From Piromyces finnis (taxonomy: Eukaryota > Neocallimastigomycota > Neocallimastigomycetes > Neocallimastigales > Neocallimastigaceae), in NCBI GenBank assembly GCA_002104945.1, contig MCFH01000180.1:1-20905 (forward strand): a DNA stretch of 20,905 nt. The letters run 5' to 3'. Position numbers and translations under genes: made by a program. Positions 1 to 9,098 of the stretch are shown in pieces. The first letter of the stretch is position 1. Each line of letters begins with the position of its first letter. The notes under the pieces were generated by a model that saw only the letters and a list, made by a program, of their open reading frames with translations, had not been told where the DNA came from and made no database searches.

Positions 1-1916
1 AAAGAGACATATTTGGCCTTTTTAGATCTCAGGAAAGCATACGATTCAGTCCCAATCGGTAATATTCTCCATAAATTAGATTGTTTAGGAATCCGAGGTA
101 AGAGTTTACAATTCATCAAAAATTTATATTTAACATCTAAGGCTAATGTCAAATTAGATGGACAATTCTCGAAATCTTTTGATGTGAAGAAAGGAGTCCG
201 TCAAGGATGCCCTCTTTCTCCTATTCTCTTTAATCTCTTTATTAATGATATATTTAAAGAGTGTGAAGATCTCGGAGTCAGTTTAGGTGACACTCGATGC
301 TGTGGTGGACTTTTTGCAGATGTATAGTTATTTGTGCTCCAACAAGAGGATGCTTAAAAAAGATGCTTAGAAGAGTTAATGAATGGGCCTTGTATAATGA
401 AATGGAATTTGGTATCCAGAAATGTTCAACGATGGTGATTCGTCCTGAATCAATAGAAAATCAGAACAAGAGAGATCCAAATTTACTTAGCAGGACAACC
501 CATTCAACTACTGATTGTTATACTTATCTTGGTGTTCCATTTGATAAGAATCTGTCCCTTAAACCAGTTATTAAAGCTCTTAATAACAAGGTTTTGAAAG
601 GCTTTTCTCAGTCAGTAAATTCTTAAGAAATCCTAATATTCCTATTCCTTCAAAAAGCTAGTACTTAACTCACAAGTGATTAGCAGAGTTTCATACTTTG
701 CACCATTACTTGGATCCAACAAAGCAGGTCTAGAATTGCACAGAAGCATGTTAACAAAGGAATACGATGGGTTGCCGGAGTTCATAAAGCTGTATCGTTT
801 ATATCTTTATACTCTATTTCAAAAGATTTGAATATTCCTCCATTGTCAGCCAAATGTGCATTAGCTCAGGTTAGATGTTTTAACAAATGGAAAAACTCAA
901 ATTGTATTATCTCATACCTTGTCAATTACATTCCTAAATTTAGAAAATACACGTGGTGCAAATCAAGTAGGACACTTGATAAAAAACTAAAGAAACATGG
1001 AGATGTTAAAGCAGTTAAAAACTTTTATTGGAAAGATCTCAAAGGGAATTCAATCAAAGCGCAATATTATGATGATAATAAAGTTTAATTGAAACTAAAG
1101 ATTTTATTAAATTATGTTATGAGTACCCAGAGTTTTGCCTATGGCTTCTACTGGGCTATTGAAAGCAAGAAGCGGATACAGTTGGATGCTAGAGTTGCCA
1201 AAGCTGCCAAATTTGTTGATCCAGTTTTGTCCTAACTACTGTCCATGTTGCAAGTGTGGAGGATCAAAGTATTAAACATTGGTTATTAGATTGTCCACAT
1301 TTAGAGATATCCGTATTAAACATTATGATTCCATAGTCCAGCTATTAAATTTTTTCAGTCAACGTAATTCCAATAGTCCTATCAATAATAATGAATTGAT
1401 AATATCAGTAGAGATAGTAATAAATTAATAGTAATAGTAACAATAGTAGTAATACAATAGTAATATAACAATAGTAATATAACAAAGTATAATAGAAATA
1501 ATAATATTAGTAATGATAGCAATAGTGAAGATAATAATTCTAATTTAGATAGTAATTTAGTTAATGATAGTAATAGTTCTAATAATCCGGTGAATATTAA
1601 TGTGTATGATTATTCTAGTGTGTGCAGTAAATATTTAAATTCCTTCTTGGGGAAGAAGTTTTAACAATATAATTACAATTCAAGGGAATGGAAAGAACTT
1701 TGTAAGCGTCAGATTCCAATCTGTACTAATGAAGGAACACCATTCTTGACGGTAACCGCGGAACTTCTAACCAAAATCATGCCTTTTGCTATTGGCCAGC
1801 AATGGTCAATGTTCAAAAGGTTTGAAGCAACATCCAAGAGCGTCAATGCTGAAGAAACAGTAAGACAGGCCAGGAGGGCCAGCGCAACCAATGGAGATCA
1901 TAATTTTGTTCCATGA
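1..1916 (+). pseudogene. LINE retrotransposon ORF, 3' part, frameshifted copy (left arm of palindrome)
   Basis: This stretch is nearly identical to the C-terminal half of the intact minus-strand LINE ORF at 8204-3678. It begins at the codon for residue 867 (KETYLAF) and ends at the same stop codon (1914-1916, after HNFVP). It includes reverse-transcriptase motif A (LDLRKAYDS), VRQGCPLSPILFN and the catalytic FAD(D) region. The reading frame is broken many times. The first break is a one-base loss right after the FAD codons near 322, and others lie near 476, 602, 647, 728, 1084, 1160, 1230, 1260 and 1290. Almost every difference from the intact copy is a 1-2 base insertion or deletion, with very few substitutions. 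That is unusual for neutral decay and more like uncorrected long-read error. The copy is cut off by the window edge. It cannot encode a working reverse transcriptase as read. Confidence 0.93.
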
Positions 1917-2146
1917 TAAAATTTTGATCTTTGGCTCGGTGTCCCATTGGAAGTCAAATACAATTATTATACTTAGTATGATAGTGGCTTTCTACTTTAA
2001 TTAAAATTACTAGAATACATTATACCCAATTTTTATTCATTTGTTTTATTTAAACATATTTTTTTATTTTTATTTTATTTTTAATTTTTATTACATGTAT
2101 TATAATTTTAATTAAATTAATAATAAAGTTTAAAATATTTGATGCC

Positions 2147-2185
<39 letters not shown>
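1917..2185 (+). mobile_element. 3' UTR and poly(A) tail of the left LINE copy
   Basis: The roughly 233-bp 3' UTR matches the reverse complement of 3439-3677 with small indels and ends in gatgccgtta. A run of A fills 2150-2185 (36 nt). A 3' poly(A) tail is the hallmark of target-primed reverse transcription by APE-type LINEs. The tail runs directly into tcatgctcat of repeat copy A. Confidence 0.9.
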
Positions 2186-2189
<4 letters not shown>

Positions 2190-2780
2190 GCTCATATATG
2201 AAAGTACATTCAATTATTAATCCTTAGGAACGTGCCTTCCATTTATTTAATAAATGTAATTTCTCAAGGGGGTCTACTCATGCTCATGGTACTGAGAGAG
2301 TAGAAAGAATTAAATCCAAGCATTGCGCAATGGATGCTTGGTTAGTCTTAAGGGAAAATTATTAGGACTAAGCTCATGGTCTGAGCGATTAAAAAACATT
2401 TTATTCATCGAAATTAAGTATTTGATGAATAAGTTGAATGTTTGATATTCAGGTAAGTTTGTATAGTATTTAATTAGAAGAGTAATACATTTTGTTGCTG
2501 TATTTTTTCTTTTATTCATGTATTCATGTAGTACTACTCTTCTCTTGTAAGAATCCAATGTAGTCAACTTTAGCATTTGCATTGTATTTTAATTCATGTA
2601 GCTATTGTTGTATTGTTTCTTGTAAGAGACTGATTCACTCTACATCATGTAAAAATACTATTCACAAGCTTTCTGGTGTCGACATTCTTGATTCAAATTT
2701 TTTACCAATTTAAATATTTAATGAAAAGTAAAGTCAAACAAGTTTAGTGTCAAAAAGCGAATTCGAATTTACGAACACAA
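2186..2780 (-). repeat. ~600-bp repeat, copy A (putative LINE 5'-UTR/promoter repeat)
   Basis: The reverse complement of this stretch matches copies B (2781-3386) and C (8416-9098). It holds one monomer with ATTGCGCAAT at 2322-2331; where B and C have a second monomer, it has about 37 nt of divergent AT-rich sequence. A and B share variants not in C, for example the tatcaaacattcaac tract. A alone matches C past the cgctttttgacac boundary (2757-2780). In this orientation the repeat follows the LINE poly(A), so it reads like the 5' end of a further LINE in tandem. A 90-aa open frame (2582-2310, minus) lies inside it. Confidence 0.88.
2757..2780. other. Centre of giant inverted repeat
   Basis: This 24-nt spacer, containing the small palindrome cgaattcg, separates the left arm, which ends at caaaaa (2756), from the right arm, which starts at tttttg (2781). 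Sequence on both sides then mirrors for more than 2.7 kb, with gaps: repeat, LINE tail, 3' UTR and ORF. Its bases match the sequence just upstream of copy C near 8416-8431, so it belongs to the left arm and the junction is asymmetric. Confidence 0.8.
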
Positions 2781-3383
2781 TTTTTGACACTAAACTTGTT
2801 TGACTTTACTTTTCATTAAATATTTAAATTGGTAAAAAATTTGAATCAAGAATGTCGACACCAGAAAGCTTGTGAATAGTATTTTTACATGATGTAGAGT
2901 GAATCAGTCTCTTACAAGAAACAATACAACAATAGCTACATGAATATAAAAATACAATGCAAATGCTAAAGTTGACTACATTGGATTCTTACAAGAGAAG
3001 AGTAGTACTACATGAATACATGAATAAAAGAAAAAATACAGCAACAAAATGTATTACTCTTCTAATTAAATACTATACAAACTTACCTGAATATCAAACA
3101 TTCAACTTATTCATCAAATACTTAATTCGATGAATAAAATGTTTTTTAATCGCTCAGTACCATGAGCTTAGTCCTAATAATTTTCCCTTAAAGACTAACC
3201 AAGCATCCATTGCGCAATGCTTGGATTTAATTCTTTCTACTCTCTCAGTACCATGAGCATGAGTAGACCCCCTTGATAAACTCCATTATTAAATAAATGA
3301 AGGCACGTTCCTAAGAGGGCACCAAGCATCCATTGCGCAATACTTGGATTTAATTCTTTCTACTCTCTCAGTACCATGAGCAT

Positions 3384-3386
<3 letters not shown>
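2781..3386 (+). repeat. ~600-bp repeat, copy B, interrupted by the LINE tail
   Basis: This copy is collinear with copy C from tttttgacac onward. It contains a full ~123-bp monomer starting at 3199 and the first 65 nt of a second (3322-3386), where the LINE poly(T) begins. ATTGCGCAAT lies at 3209-3218 and 3332-3341. The break falls between catgag and the expected tagaccccc, as seen uninterrupted at 9039/9040 in copy C. A few private changes lie near 3274-3290 (ttgataaactccattatt, against ttgagaaattacatttatt in A and C). Confidence 0.88.
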
Positions 3387-3441
<55 letters not shown>

Positions 3442-3677
3442 GGCATCAAATATTTTAAACTTTATTATTAATTTAATTAAAATTATAATACATGTAATAT
3501 AAAAATTAAAATAAAATAAAAATAAAAAAAAATATGTTTAAATAAACACAAATGAATAAAAATTGGGTATAATGTATTCTAGTAATTTTAATTAAAGTAA
3601 GAAAGCCACTATCATACTAAAGTATAATAATTGTATTTGACTTCCAATGGGACACCGAGCCAAAGATCAAAATTTTA

Positions 3678-6600
3678 TCATGGGACAAAATTATGATCTC
3701 CATTGGTTGCGCTGGCCCTCCTGGCCTGTCTTACTGTTTCTTCAGCATTGACGCTCTTGGATGTTGCTTCAAACCTTTTGAACATTGACCATTGCTGGCC
3801 AATAGCAAAAGGCATGATTTTGGTTAGAAGTTCCGCGGTTACCGTCAAGAATGGTGTTCCTTCGTTAGTACCAGATTGAATCTGACGCTTACAAAGTTCT
3901 TTCCATTCCCTTGAATTGTAATTAATATTGTTAAAACTTCTTCCCCCAAGAAGGAATTTAAATATTTTACTGCACACACTAGAATAATCATACACATTAA
4001 TATTCACCGGATTATTAGAACTATTACTATCATTAACTAAATTACTATCTAAATTAGAATTATTATCTTCACTATTGCTATCATTACTAATATTATTATT
4101 TCTATTACTACTATTGTTATTATTACTATTGTTACTATTACTATTGTTATTATTACTATTGTTACTATTACTATTAATATTATTACTATCTCTACTGATA
4201 TTATCAATTTCATTATTATTGATAGGACTATTGGAATTACGTTGACTGAAAAAATTTAATAGCTGGACTATGGAATCATAATGTTTAATACGGATATCTC
4301 TAAATGTTGGACAATCTAATAACCAATGTTTAATACTTTGATCTCCACACTTGCAACATGGACAGTAGTTAGGACAAACTGGATCAACAAATTTGGCAGC
4401 TTTGGCAACTCTAGCATCCAACTTGTATCCGCTTCTTGCTTTCAATAGCCAGTAGAAGCCATAGGCAAACTCTGGGTACTCATAACATAATTTAATAAAA
4501 TCTTTAGTATCAATAAACTTATTATCATCATAATATTGCGCTTTGATTGAATTCCCTTTGAGATCTTTCCAATAAAAGTTTTTAACTGCTTTAACATCTC
4601 CATGTTTCTTTAGTTTTTTATCAAGTGTCCTACTTGATTTGCACCACGTGTATTTTCTAAATTTAGGAATGTAATTGACAAGGTGTGAGATAATACAATT
4701 TGAGTTTTTCCATTTGTTAAAACATCTAACCTGAGCTAATGCACATTTGGCTGACAATGGAGGAATATTCAAATCTTTTGAGATAGAGTATAAAGATATA
4801 AACGATACAGCTTTATGAACTCCGGCAACCCATCGTATTCCTTTGTTAACATGCTTCTGTGCAATCCTAGACCTGGCTTTGTTGGATCCAAGTAATGGTG
4901 CAAAGTATGAAACTCTGCTAATCACTTGTGAGTTAAGTACTAGCTTTTTGAAGGGAATAGGAATATTAGGATTTCTTAAGAATTTACTGACTGAGAAAAG
5001 TCCTTTCAAAACCTTGTTATTAAGAGCTTTAATAACTGGTTTAAGGGACAGATTCTTATCAAATGGAACACCAAGATAAGTATAACAATCAGTAGTTGGA
5101 ATGGGTTGTCCTGCTAAGTAAAATGTTGGATCTCTCTTGTTCTGATTTTCTATTGATTCAGGACGAATCACCATCGTTGAACATTTCTGGATACCAAATT
5201 CCATTTCATTATACAAGGCCCATTCATTAACTCTTCTAAGCATCTTTTTTAAGCATCCTCTTGTTGGAGCACAAATAACTATATCATCTGCAAAAAGTCC
5301 ACCACAGCATCGAGTGTCACCTAAACTGACTCCGAGATCTTCACACTCTTTAAATATATCATTAATAAAGAGATTAAAGAGAATAGGAGAAAGAGGGCAT
5401 CCTTGACGGACTCCTTTCTTCACATCAAAAGATTTCGAGAATTGTCCATCTAATTTGACATTAGCCTTAGATGTTAAATATAAATTTTTGATGAATTGTA
5501 AACTCTTACCTCGGATTCCTAAACAATCTAATTTATGGAGAATATTACCGATTGGGACTGAATCGTATGCTTTCCTGAGATCTAAAAAGGCCAAATATGT
5601 CTCTTTATTATCTAATTGACGTCTACGGCATATTTCTTGGATTGAAATGAAAAGACTGATACTTTCTTCCTTTTTTCGAAAACCAAATTGTTCAGGTCTA
5701 ATGAAATTATTCTTTAGACCATATTCTGAGATTCTAGTGGTGACAATTTTGGAAATCAACTTAATACCATTATTGATAAGTGATATACCTCGATAGTTAT
5801 CACAATCTGTCAAATCTCCCTTCTTAGGAATAGAAACAATACTGGATTCATTCCATGAGTTGGGGAAGTCTCCATCCCAAATACGGTTGTATAATTTAAG
5901 AATAAAATTTAAACCATAAGAATCATTATCTGAAGTGGTATTACCGGAAGAATTATTATCTGTAGCATTATTAGAATCATTACTTGATGGAATTAATGCT
6001 TTGTAAAATTCAATTGGAATACCATCCGGACCTGATGCTTTATAATTCGGAGTAGAGAGGATAGCTGACTTGACTTCATCAATACTAATATCTTGGTTGA
6101 TATCCCATTCATCAAGCATAGGGAGTGAAAAACGTTTATTCGTTGGTTCTTCATACCAATGCTCCAAATCAAGACTTACGCCACTTGGATCTGATGCAAG
6201 ATTTTCGAAATGATCATGCCACACATCTAGTTGTTCTTCCGTAGCAACAACTAACTCTCCATTTTTATTTTTAATTGGTTGAGCAATAAAGAAAGAATCT
6301 TTTCCAATTTTTGCAGTTTTCTTGATCCATTTCCAGGCCTTCTTAGGATTATGACTCTTCATATACTCACATCCTGTTTTAATCCAATGAAGATATTCTT
6401 GTTTCCTAAATTCATTACATCTTTTGTGGATGTAATCAATGAGCTTACGGTAGATTTTAATTCTTTTAATAAATTCATCTATATCATAAATTCTTTCTTT
6501 TTTAAATCTCTTATACAACTTCATTTTGATTTTTTGGAGATTAAAAATTTGTTGTGAAATATGAAATGAAGACTTTATAACATTATTTGCTGAGGTAATA

Positions 6601-8204
6601 CTGAGCTCGTCTGCAATTGAAAAAGCAGTTGAAGTAAATTCTTTGGAAAGATCATCTGTAGAAACATTAGGATCGTTGAATTTTGCTGAAAGTATTTGGA
6701 ATTTATTATGACTGAGAATAGATTCCTTTTCCTCAATACATTTTAATCTATTCCATTTCAGAATTTTCTTAGGAACGTTAAAGTCATTAGAAAAATCTTC
6801 CATAGGAATAATTTTACCATTAATAAGAAGTGGCTTATGGTCTGATACAGGATAAAAATTATTTATAAATGATCCTGAGTGAATAAGATCTTTCATCTTC
6901 GAATTGATAAGAGCATGGTCAATGTCGGAAGATTGTTCACCTCGAGTCCAAGAGATAGTAGACCCTCTAAGCGGAAGAATTTCCCAATCTCCTAATCCAT
7001 TAGTTGATAACCAGTTGGATAATTTTACTTTAGACATATTAAAATCACCAACAAGAATCGATGGATGGGATGAATGAGTTTGTAACCACAAGCGAACTTC
7101 TAACTTTGCATGATCAACATAGATGTTGTGATGACTATGAGGCATATAAACATTTCCAATCGAGCATTTGAATCTATTCCAGAGACTAAAAGTATAAATA
7201 GAAATAATATACTTTCCAGAGAAGTTTTCAAGTGAGGCTTGACACGAATTGTGAAAACCTAAATATAAACCTCTCATTCCCGGAACTGATTCGTCAGCTT
7301 TCTTGAAAAAGTGTCTATAGTTTCGCAAAGTAACACGACAAGGATAATCTGTATTCGATCCAGAACCATTACCAGTTTCTTGGAAACATAAGAATAATGG
7401 TTTGAAAATAGCTGTGAAATAGCTAATACTATCTCTCTTTTCATGATTCCACCCATTGGTGTTCCAACTAAGACAAAAAGAAAAGTTATCAGGCTTGTTG
7501 GATGAGGAAGAATCGTTGCTATTATTATTATTATTAAAGTCATCGTTATTAATGGATGATGCATCAGAGGAATAAGTAGAACTATTACTAGATGGCTGTG
7601 AAACTGAAGAACTATCAACTATTGAACTGTTATCAGAGTTGATAGAACTATTAGAATTAATTGTTGAATGTTGAGATTGAAATTGTGTTTGCTGTAGATC
7701 TGGAATATTTTCATGATGGGAAACTTGTTGAAGATCCTGTTGAAGATCTCGTTGAAGATCGGATTGTTGATGAGATTGTTGAACTGATTGTTGAACTGAT
7801 TGTTGAAATGATTGTTGAATAGAATGTTGATGTTTATTAGAAACTAAAATTTTACGTTTGAGAGTGGAAAAAGTGTATTTGTGATTCCTTCTACTACGAG
7901 CTGAAAAGGAAATTGAGGTAACTGAAAGTTTCTTCTTTAACATGTGTAAGATTTTAATACAATCTTTTGATGAACCATGAACCTTGACTAAGAAAAAGTG
8001 ATCATTGAAAGTTTGAAAATATTTAACACTAATAACTGAATTAAATTTATCTTCTAGAATAACCTCGAGTTTTTCCCATAGCATATTTACTGACCATGAT
8101 CGAATACCACGGATAAAGAAGGAGCGAATATCATCTAAGGGGATACCATAAGACCGGGTACCACGTCTGATATAATTCTTATCTTTAATATAAAGGACTG
8201 ACAT
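3678..8204 (-). CDS. LINE polyprotein: endonuclease-reverse transcriptase, 1508 aa, intact
   Basis: This single-ORF retrotransposase would nick target DNA and reverse-transcribe its own RNA in the nucleus. Residues 1-115 form an unassigned basic domain, followed by a Q-rich (126-178) and S/N-rich (180-240) linker. An exonuclease-endonuclease-phosphatase fold follows: SWNTNGW (W247, N248), QETG (E276), GDFN (386-389) and SDHK (D455, H456). Reverse transcriptase shows ASGPDGIP (723-730), DNYRGISL, QFGFRK, motif A LDLRKAYDS (D875), VRQGCPLSPILFN and catalytic FADD (971-974). A Zn-knuckle-like C-x2-C-x6-H-x4-C (C1283, C1286, H1293, C1298) precedes an Asn-rich tract (about 1323-1407) and a conserved tail ending NFVP. 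All expected catalytic residues are present and there is no stop or frameshift, so the copy could be active. No separate ORF1 is visible. The first ATG of the open frame is used. Confidence 0.95.
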   Translation of the reverse strand: MSVLYIKDKNYIRRGTRSYGIPLDDIRSFFIRGIRSWSVNMLWEKLEVILEDKFNSVISVKYFQTFNDHFFLVKVHGSSKDCIKILHMLKKKLSVTSISFSARSRRNHKYTFSTLKRKILVSNKHQHSIQQSFQQSVQQSVQQSHQQSDLQRDLQQDLQQVSHHENIPDLQQTQFQSQHSTINSNSSINSDNSSIVDSSSVSQPSSNSSTYSSDASSINNDDFNNNNNSNDSSSSNKPDNFSFCLSWNTNGWNHEKRDSISYFTAIFKPLFLCFQETGNGSGSNTDYPCRVTLRNYRHFFKKADESVPGMRGLYLGFHNSCQASLENFSGKYIISIYTFSLWNRFKCSIGNVYMPHSHHNIYVDHAKLEVRLWLQTHSSHPSILVGDFNMSKVKLSNWLSTNGLGDWEILPLRGSTISWTRGEQSSDIDHALINSKMKDLIHSGSFINNFYPVSDHKPLLINGKIIPMEDFSNDFNVPKKILKWNRLKCIEEKESILSHNKFQILSAKFNDPNVSTDDLSKEFTSTAFSIADELSITSANNVIKSSFHISQQIFNLQKIKMKLYKRFKKERIYDIDEFIKRIKIYRKLIDYIHKRCNEFRKQEYLHWIKTGCEYMKSHNPKKAWKWIKKTAKIGKDSFFIAQPIKNKNGELVVATEEQLDVWHDHFENLASDPSGVSLDLEHWYEEPTNKRFSLPMLDEWDINQDISIDEVKSAILSTPNYKASGPDGIPIEFYKALIPSSNDSNNATDNNSSGNTTSDNDSYGLNFILKLYNRIWDGDFPNSWNESSIVSIPKKGDLTDCDNYRGISLINNGIKLISKIVTTRISEYGLKNNFIRPEQFGFRKKEESISLFISIQEICRRRQLDNKETYLAFLDLRKAYDSVPIGNILHKLDCLGIRGKSLQFIKNLYLTSKANVKLDGQFSKSFDVKKGVRQGCPLSPILFNLFINDIFKECEDLGVSLGDTRCCGGLFADDIVICAPTRGCLKKMLRRVNEWALYNEMEFGIQKCSTMVIRPESIENQNKRDPTFYLAGQPIPTTDCYTYLGVPFDKNLSLKPVIKALNNKVLKGLFSVSKFLRNPNIPIPFKKLVLNSQVISRVSYFAPLLGSNKARSRIAQKHVNKGIRWVAGVHKAVSFISLYSISKDLNIPPLSAKCALAQVRCFNKWKNSNCIISHLVNYIPKFRKYTWCKSSRTLDKKLKKHGDVKAVKNFYWKDLKGNSIKAQYYDDNKFIDTKDFIKLCYEYPEFAYGFYWLLKARSGYKLDARVAKAAKFVDPVCPNYCPCCKCGDQSIKHWLLDCPTFRDIRIKHYDSIVQLLNFFSQRNSNSPINNNEIDNISRDSNNINSNSNNSNNNNSNSNNSNNNNSSNRNNNISNDSNSEDNNSNLDSNLVNDSNSSNNPVNINVYDYSSVCSKIFKFLLGGRSFNNINYNSREWKELCKRQIQSGTNEGTPFLTVTAELLTKIMPFAIGQQWSMFKRFEATSKSVNAEETVRQARRASATNGDHNFVP
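3984..4238 (-). repeat. Asn/Ser-coding microsatellite inside the LINE ORF
   Basis: Repeated AAT/AGT codons, read on the minus strand, encode a low-complexity N/S tract between the Zn-knuckle region and the conserved C-terminal tail. The frame stays open. The equivalent tract in the left copy (about 1361-1600) has several indels and loses the frame. Confidence 0.85.
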
Positions 8205-8415
8205 GATAATAAATTCTAATTAAAAAATATTGAATATAAAATAAATACTAATAAAAATTACAAATATAACGTATATGGAAAAAAATCTGTCTCTCTCTCT
8301 CTTCTTAAAAGTACTGGATAGTACAAAAATTGTTACGATGCTTTGTTTAAAGTTTCTTATTTTTTGAATTCTAGTTGTAAATTTTCTTTAAAAATTCTAG
8401 TTTTGGTTTGTTGTT
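8205..8415 (-). other. LINE 5' leader
   Basis: Non-coding sequence lies between the LINE start codon and repeat copy C. It has a CT/AG-rich patch (8288-8304) and two aattctagtt motifs (near 8367 and 8393). If copy C is the LINE's own 5' UTR, this is its ORF-proximal part. If C is a separate insertion, the LINE 5' end lies within this stretch. No open frame worth calling is seen. Confidence 0.6.
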
Positions 8416-8860
8416 AGTAAATTCGAATCGCTTTTTGACACTAAACTTGTTTGACTTTACTTTTCATTAAATATTTAAATTGGTAAAAAATTTGAATCAA
8501 GAATGTCGACACCAGAAAGCTTGTGAATAGTATTTTTACATGATGTAGAGTGAATCAGTCTCTTACAAGAAACAATACAACAATAGCTACATGAATATAA
8601 AAGTACAATGCAAATGCTAAAGTTGACTACATTGGATTCTTACAAGAGAAGAGTAGTACTACATGAATACATGAATAAAAGAAAAAATACAGCAACAAAA
8701 TGTATTACTCTTCTAATTAAATACTATACAAACTTACCTGAAAAATCAAACATTCACTTATTCATCAAATACTTAAATTTGATGAATAAAATGTTTTTTA
8801 ATCGCTCAGTACCATGAGCTTAGTCCTAATAATTTTCCCTTGAAGACTAACCAAGCATCC

Positions 8861-8870
8861 ATTGCGCAAT
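8861..8870. promoter_or_regulatory. ATTGCGCAAT palindrome, monomer 1 of copy C
   Basis: This perfect 10-bp palindrome equals the classical C/EBP-type bZIP consensus site. It sits inside a larger dyad (ccaagcat...atgcttgg) that could also form a hairpin. It recurs at 2322-2331, 3209-3218, 3332-3341 and 8985-8994, once per monomer. Its presence is seen directly; binding by a factor is inferred. Confidence 0.45.
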
Positions 8871-8984
8871 GCTTGGATTTAATTCTTTCTACTCTCTCAG
8901 TACCATGAGCATGAGTAGACCCCCTTGAGAAATTACATTTATTAAATAAATGAAGGCACATTCCTAAGAGGGCACCAAGCATCC

Positions 8985-8994
8985 ATTGCGCAAT
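8985..8994. promoter_or_regulatory. ATTGCGCAAT palindrome, monomer 2 of copy C
   Basis: This is the same motif, 124 bp after the first. Here the flanking dyad is weakened (atacttgg instead of atgcttgg) while the 10-bp core is unchanged. That favours a DNA-binding site over an RNA hairpin. Confidence 0.45.
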
Positions 8995-9098
8995 ACTTGG
9001 ATTTAATTCTTTCTACTCTCTCAGTACCATGAGCATGAGTAGACCCCCTTGAGAAACTACATTTATTAAATAAATGAAGGCACGTTCCCAAGAGGGAT

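Larger units (their letters stand above)
3387..8204 (-). mobile_element. Non-LTR retrotransposon (LINE), apparently complete coding body with 3' UTR and poly(A)
   Basis: Read on the minus strand, this is a single long ORF (8204-3678), a 239-bp AT-rich 3' UTR (3677-3439) and a 52-nt poly(A) tail (poly(T) at 3387-3438 on the plus strand). There are no LTRs, integrase, protease or RNase H that I can see. The APE endonuclease, reverse transcriptase and poly(A) tail define an APE-type LINE; I cannot place the clade without a tree. The true 5' end is uncertain. The leader continues to at least about 8415 and may include repeat copy C (to 9098). Confidence 0.93.
8416..9098 (+). repeat. ~680-bp repeat, copy C, uninterrupted, two tandem monomers
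   Basis: This is the most complete copy. The unique part (8416-8850) matches A and B. It is followed by two tandem monomers of period 124 bp (from 8851 and from 8975), each with ccaagcatccATTGCGCAAT, a tttctactctctcagtacc stretch, catgagcatgag and tagacccccttgag. The reverse complement reads into the LINE leader and ORF, so it may be a monomer-type 5' UTR. It contains a 69-aa plus-strand frame (8608-8817) shared with the other copies. It has no TG..CA ends, and the LINE between B and C has a poly(A) tail, so LTRs are unlikely. Confidence 0.85.

Noticed and set aside
13-1088. Open frames 13-327, 297-626 and 828-1088 as separate small genes
   Set aside because: They are consecutive fragments of the same LINE ORF, separated by frameshifts.
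1709-1891. 60-aa minus-strand frame
   Set aside because: It is antisense to the LINE C-terminal coding sequence, with no independent support.
2150-3438. Poly(A)/poly(T) blocks as transcription terminators
   Set aside because: They lie exactly at LINE 3' ends and are explained as retrotransposon tails.
4843-7618. Plus-strand frames 4843-5079 and 6279-6557, and minus-strand frame 7274-7618
   Set aside because: They are shadows of the 1508-aa LINE ORF in other frames.
2781-9098. Repeats B and C as long terminal repeats flanking an LTR retrotransposon
   Set aside because: The enclosed element has an APE endonuclease, a non-LTR RT and a poly(A) tail. There are no TG..CA ends, no primer-binding site, and no protease, integrase or RNase H.
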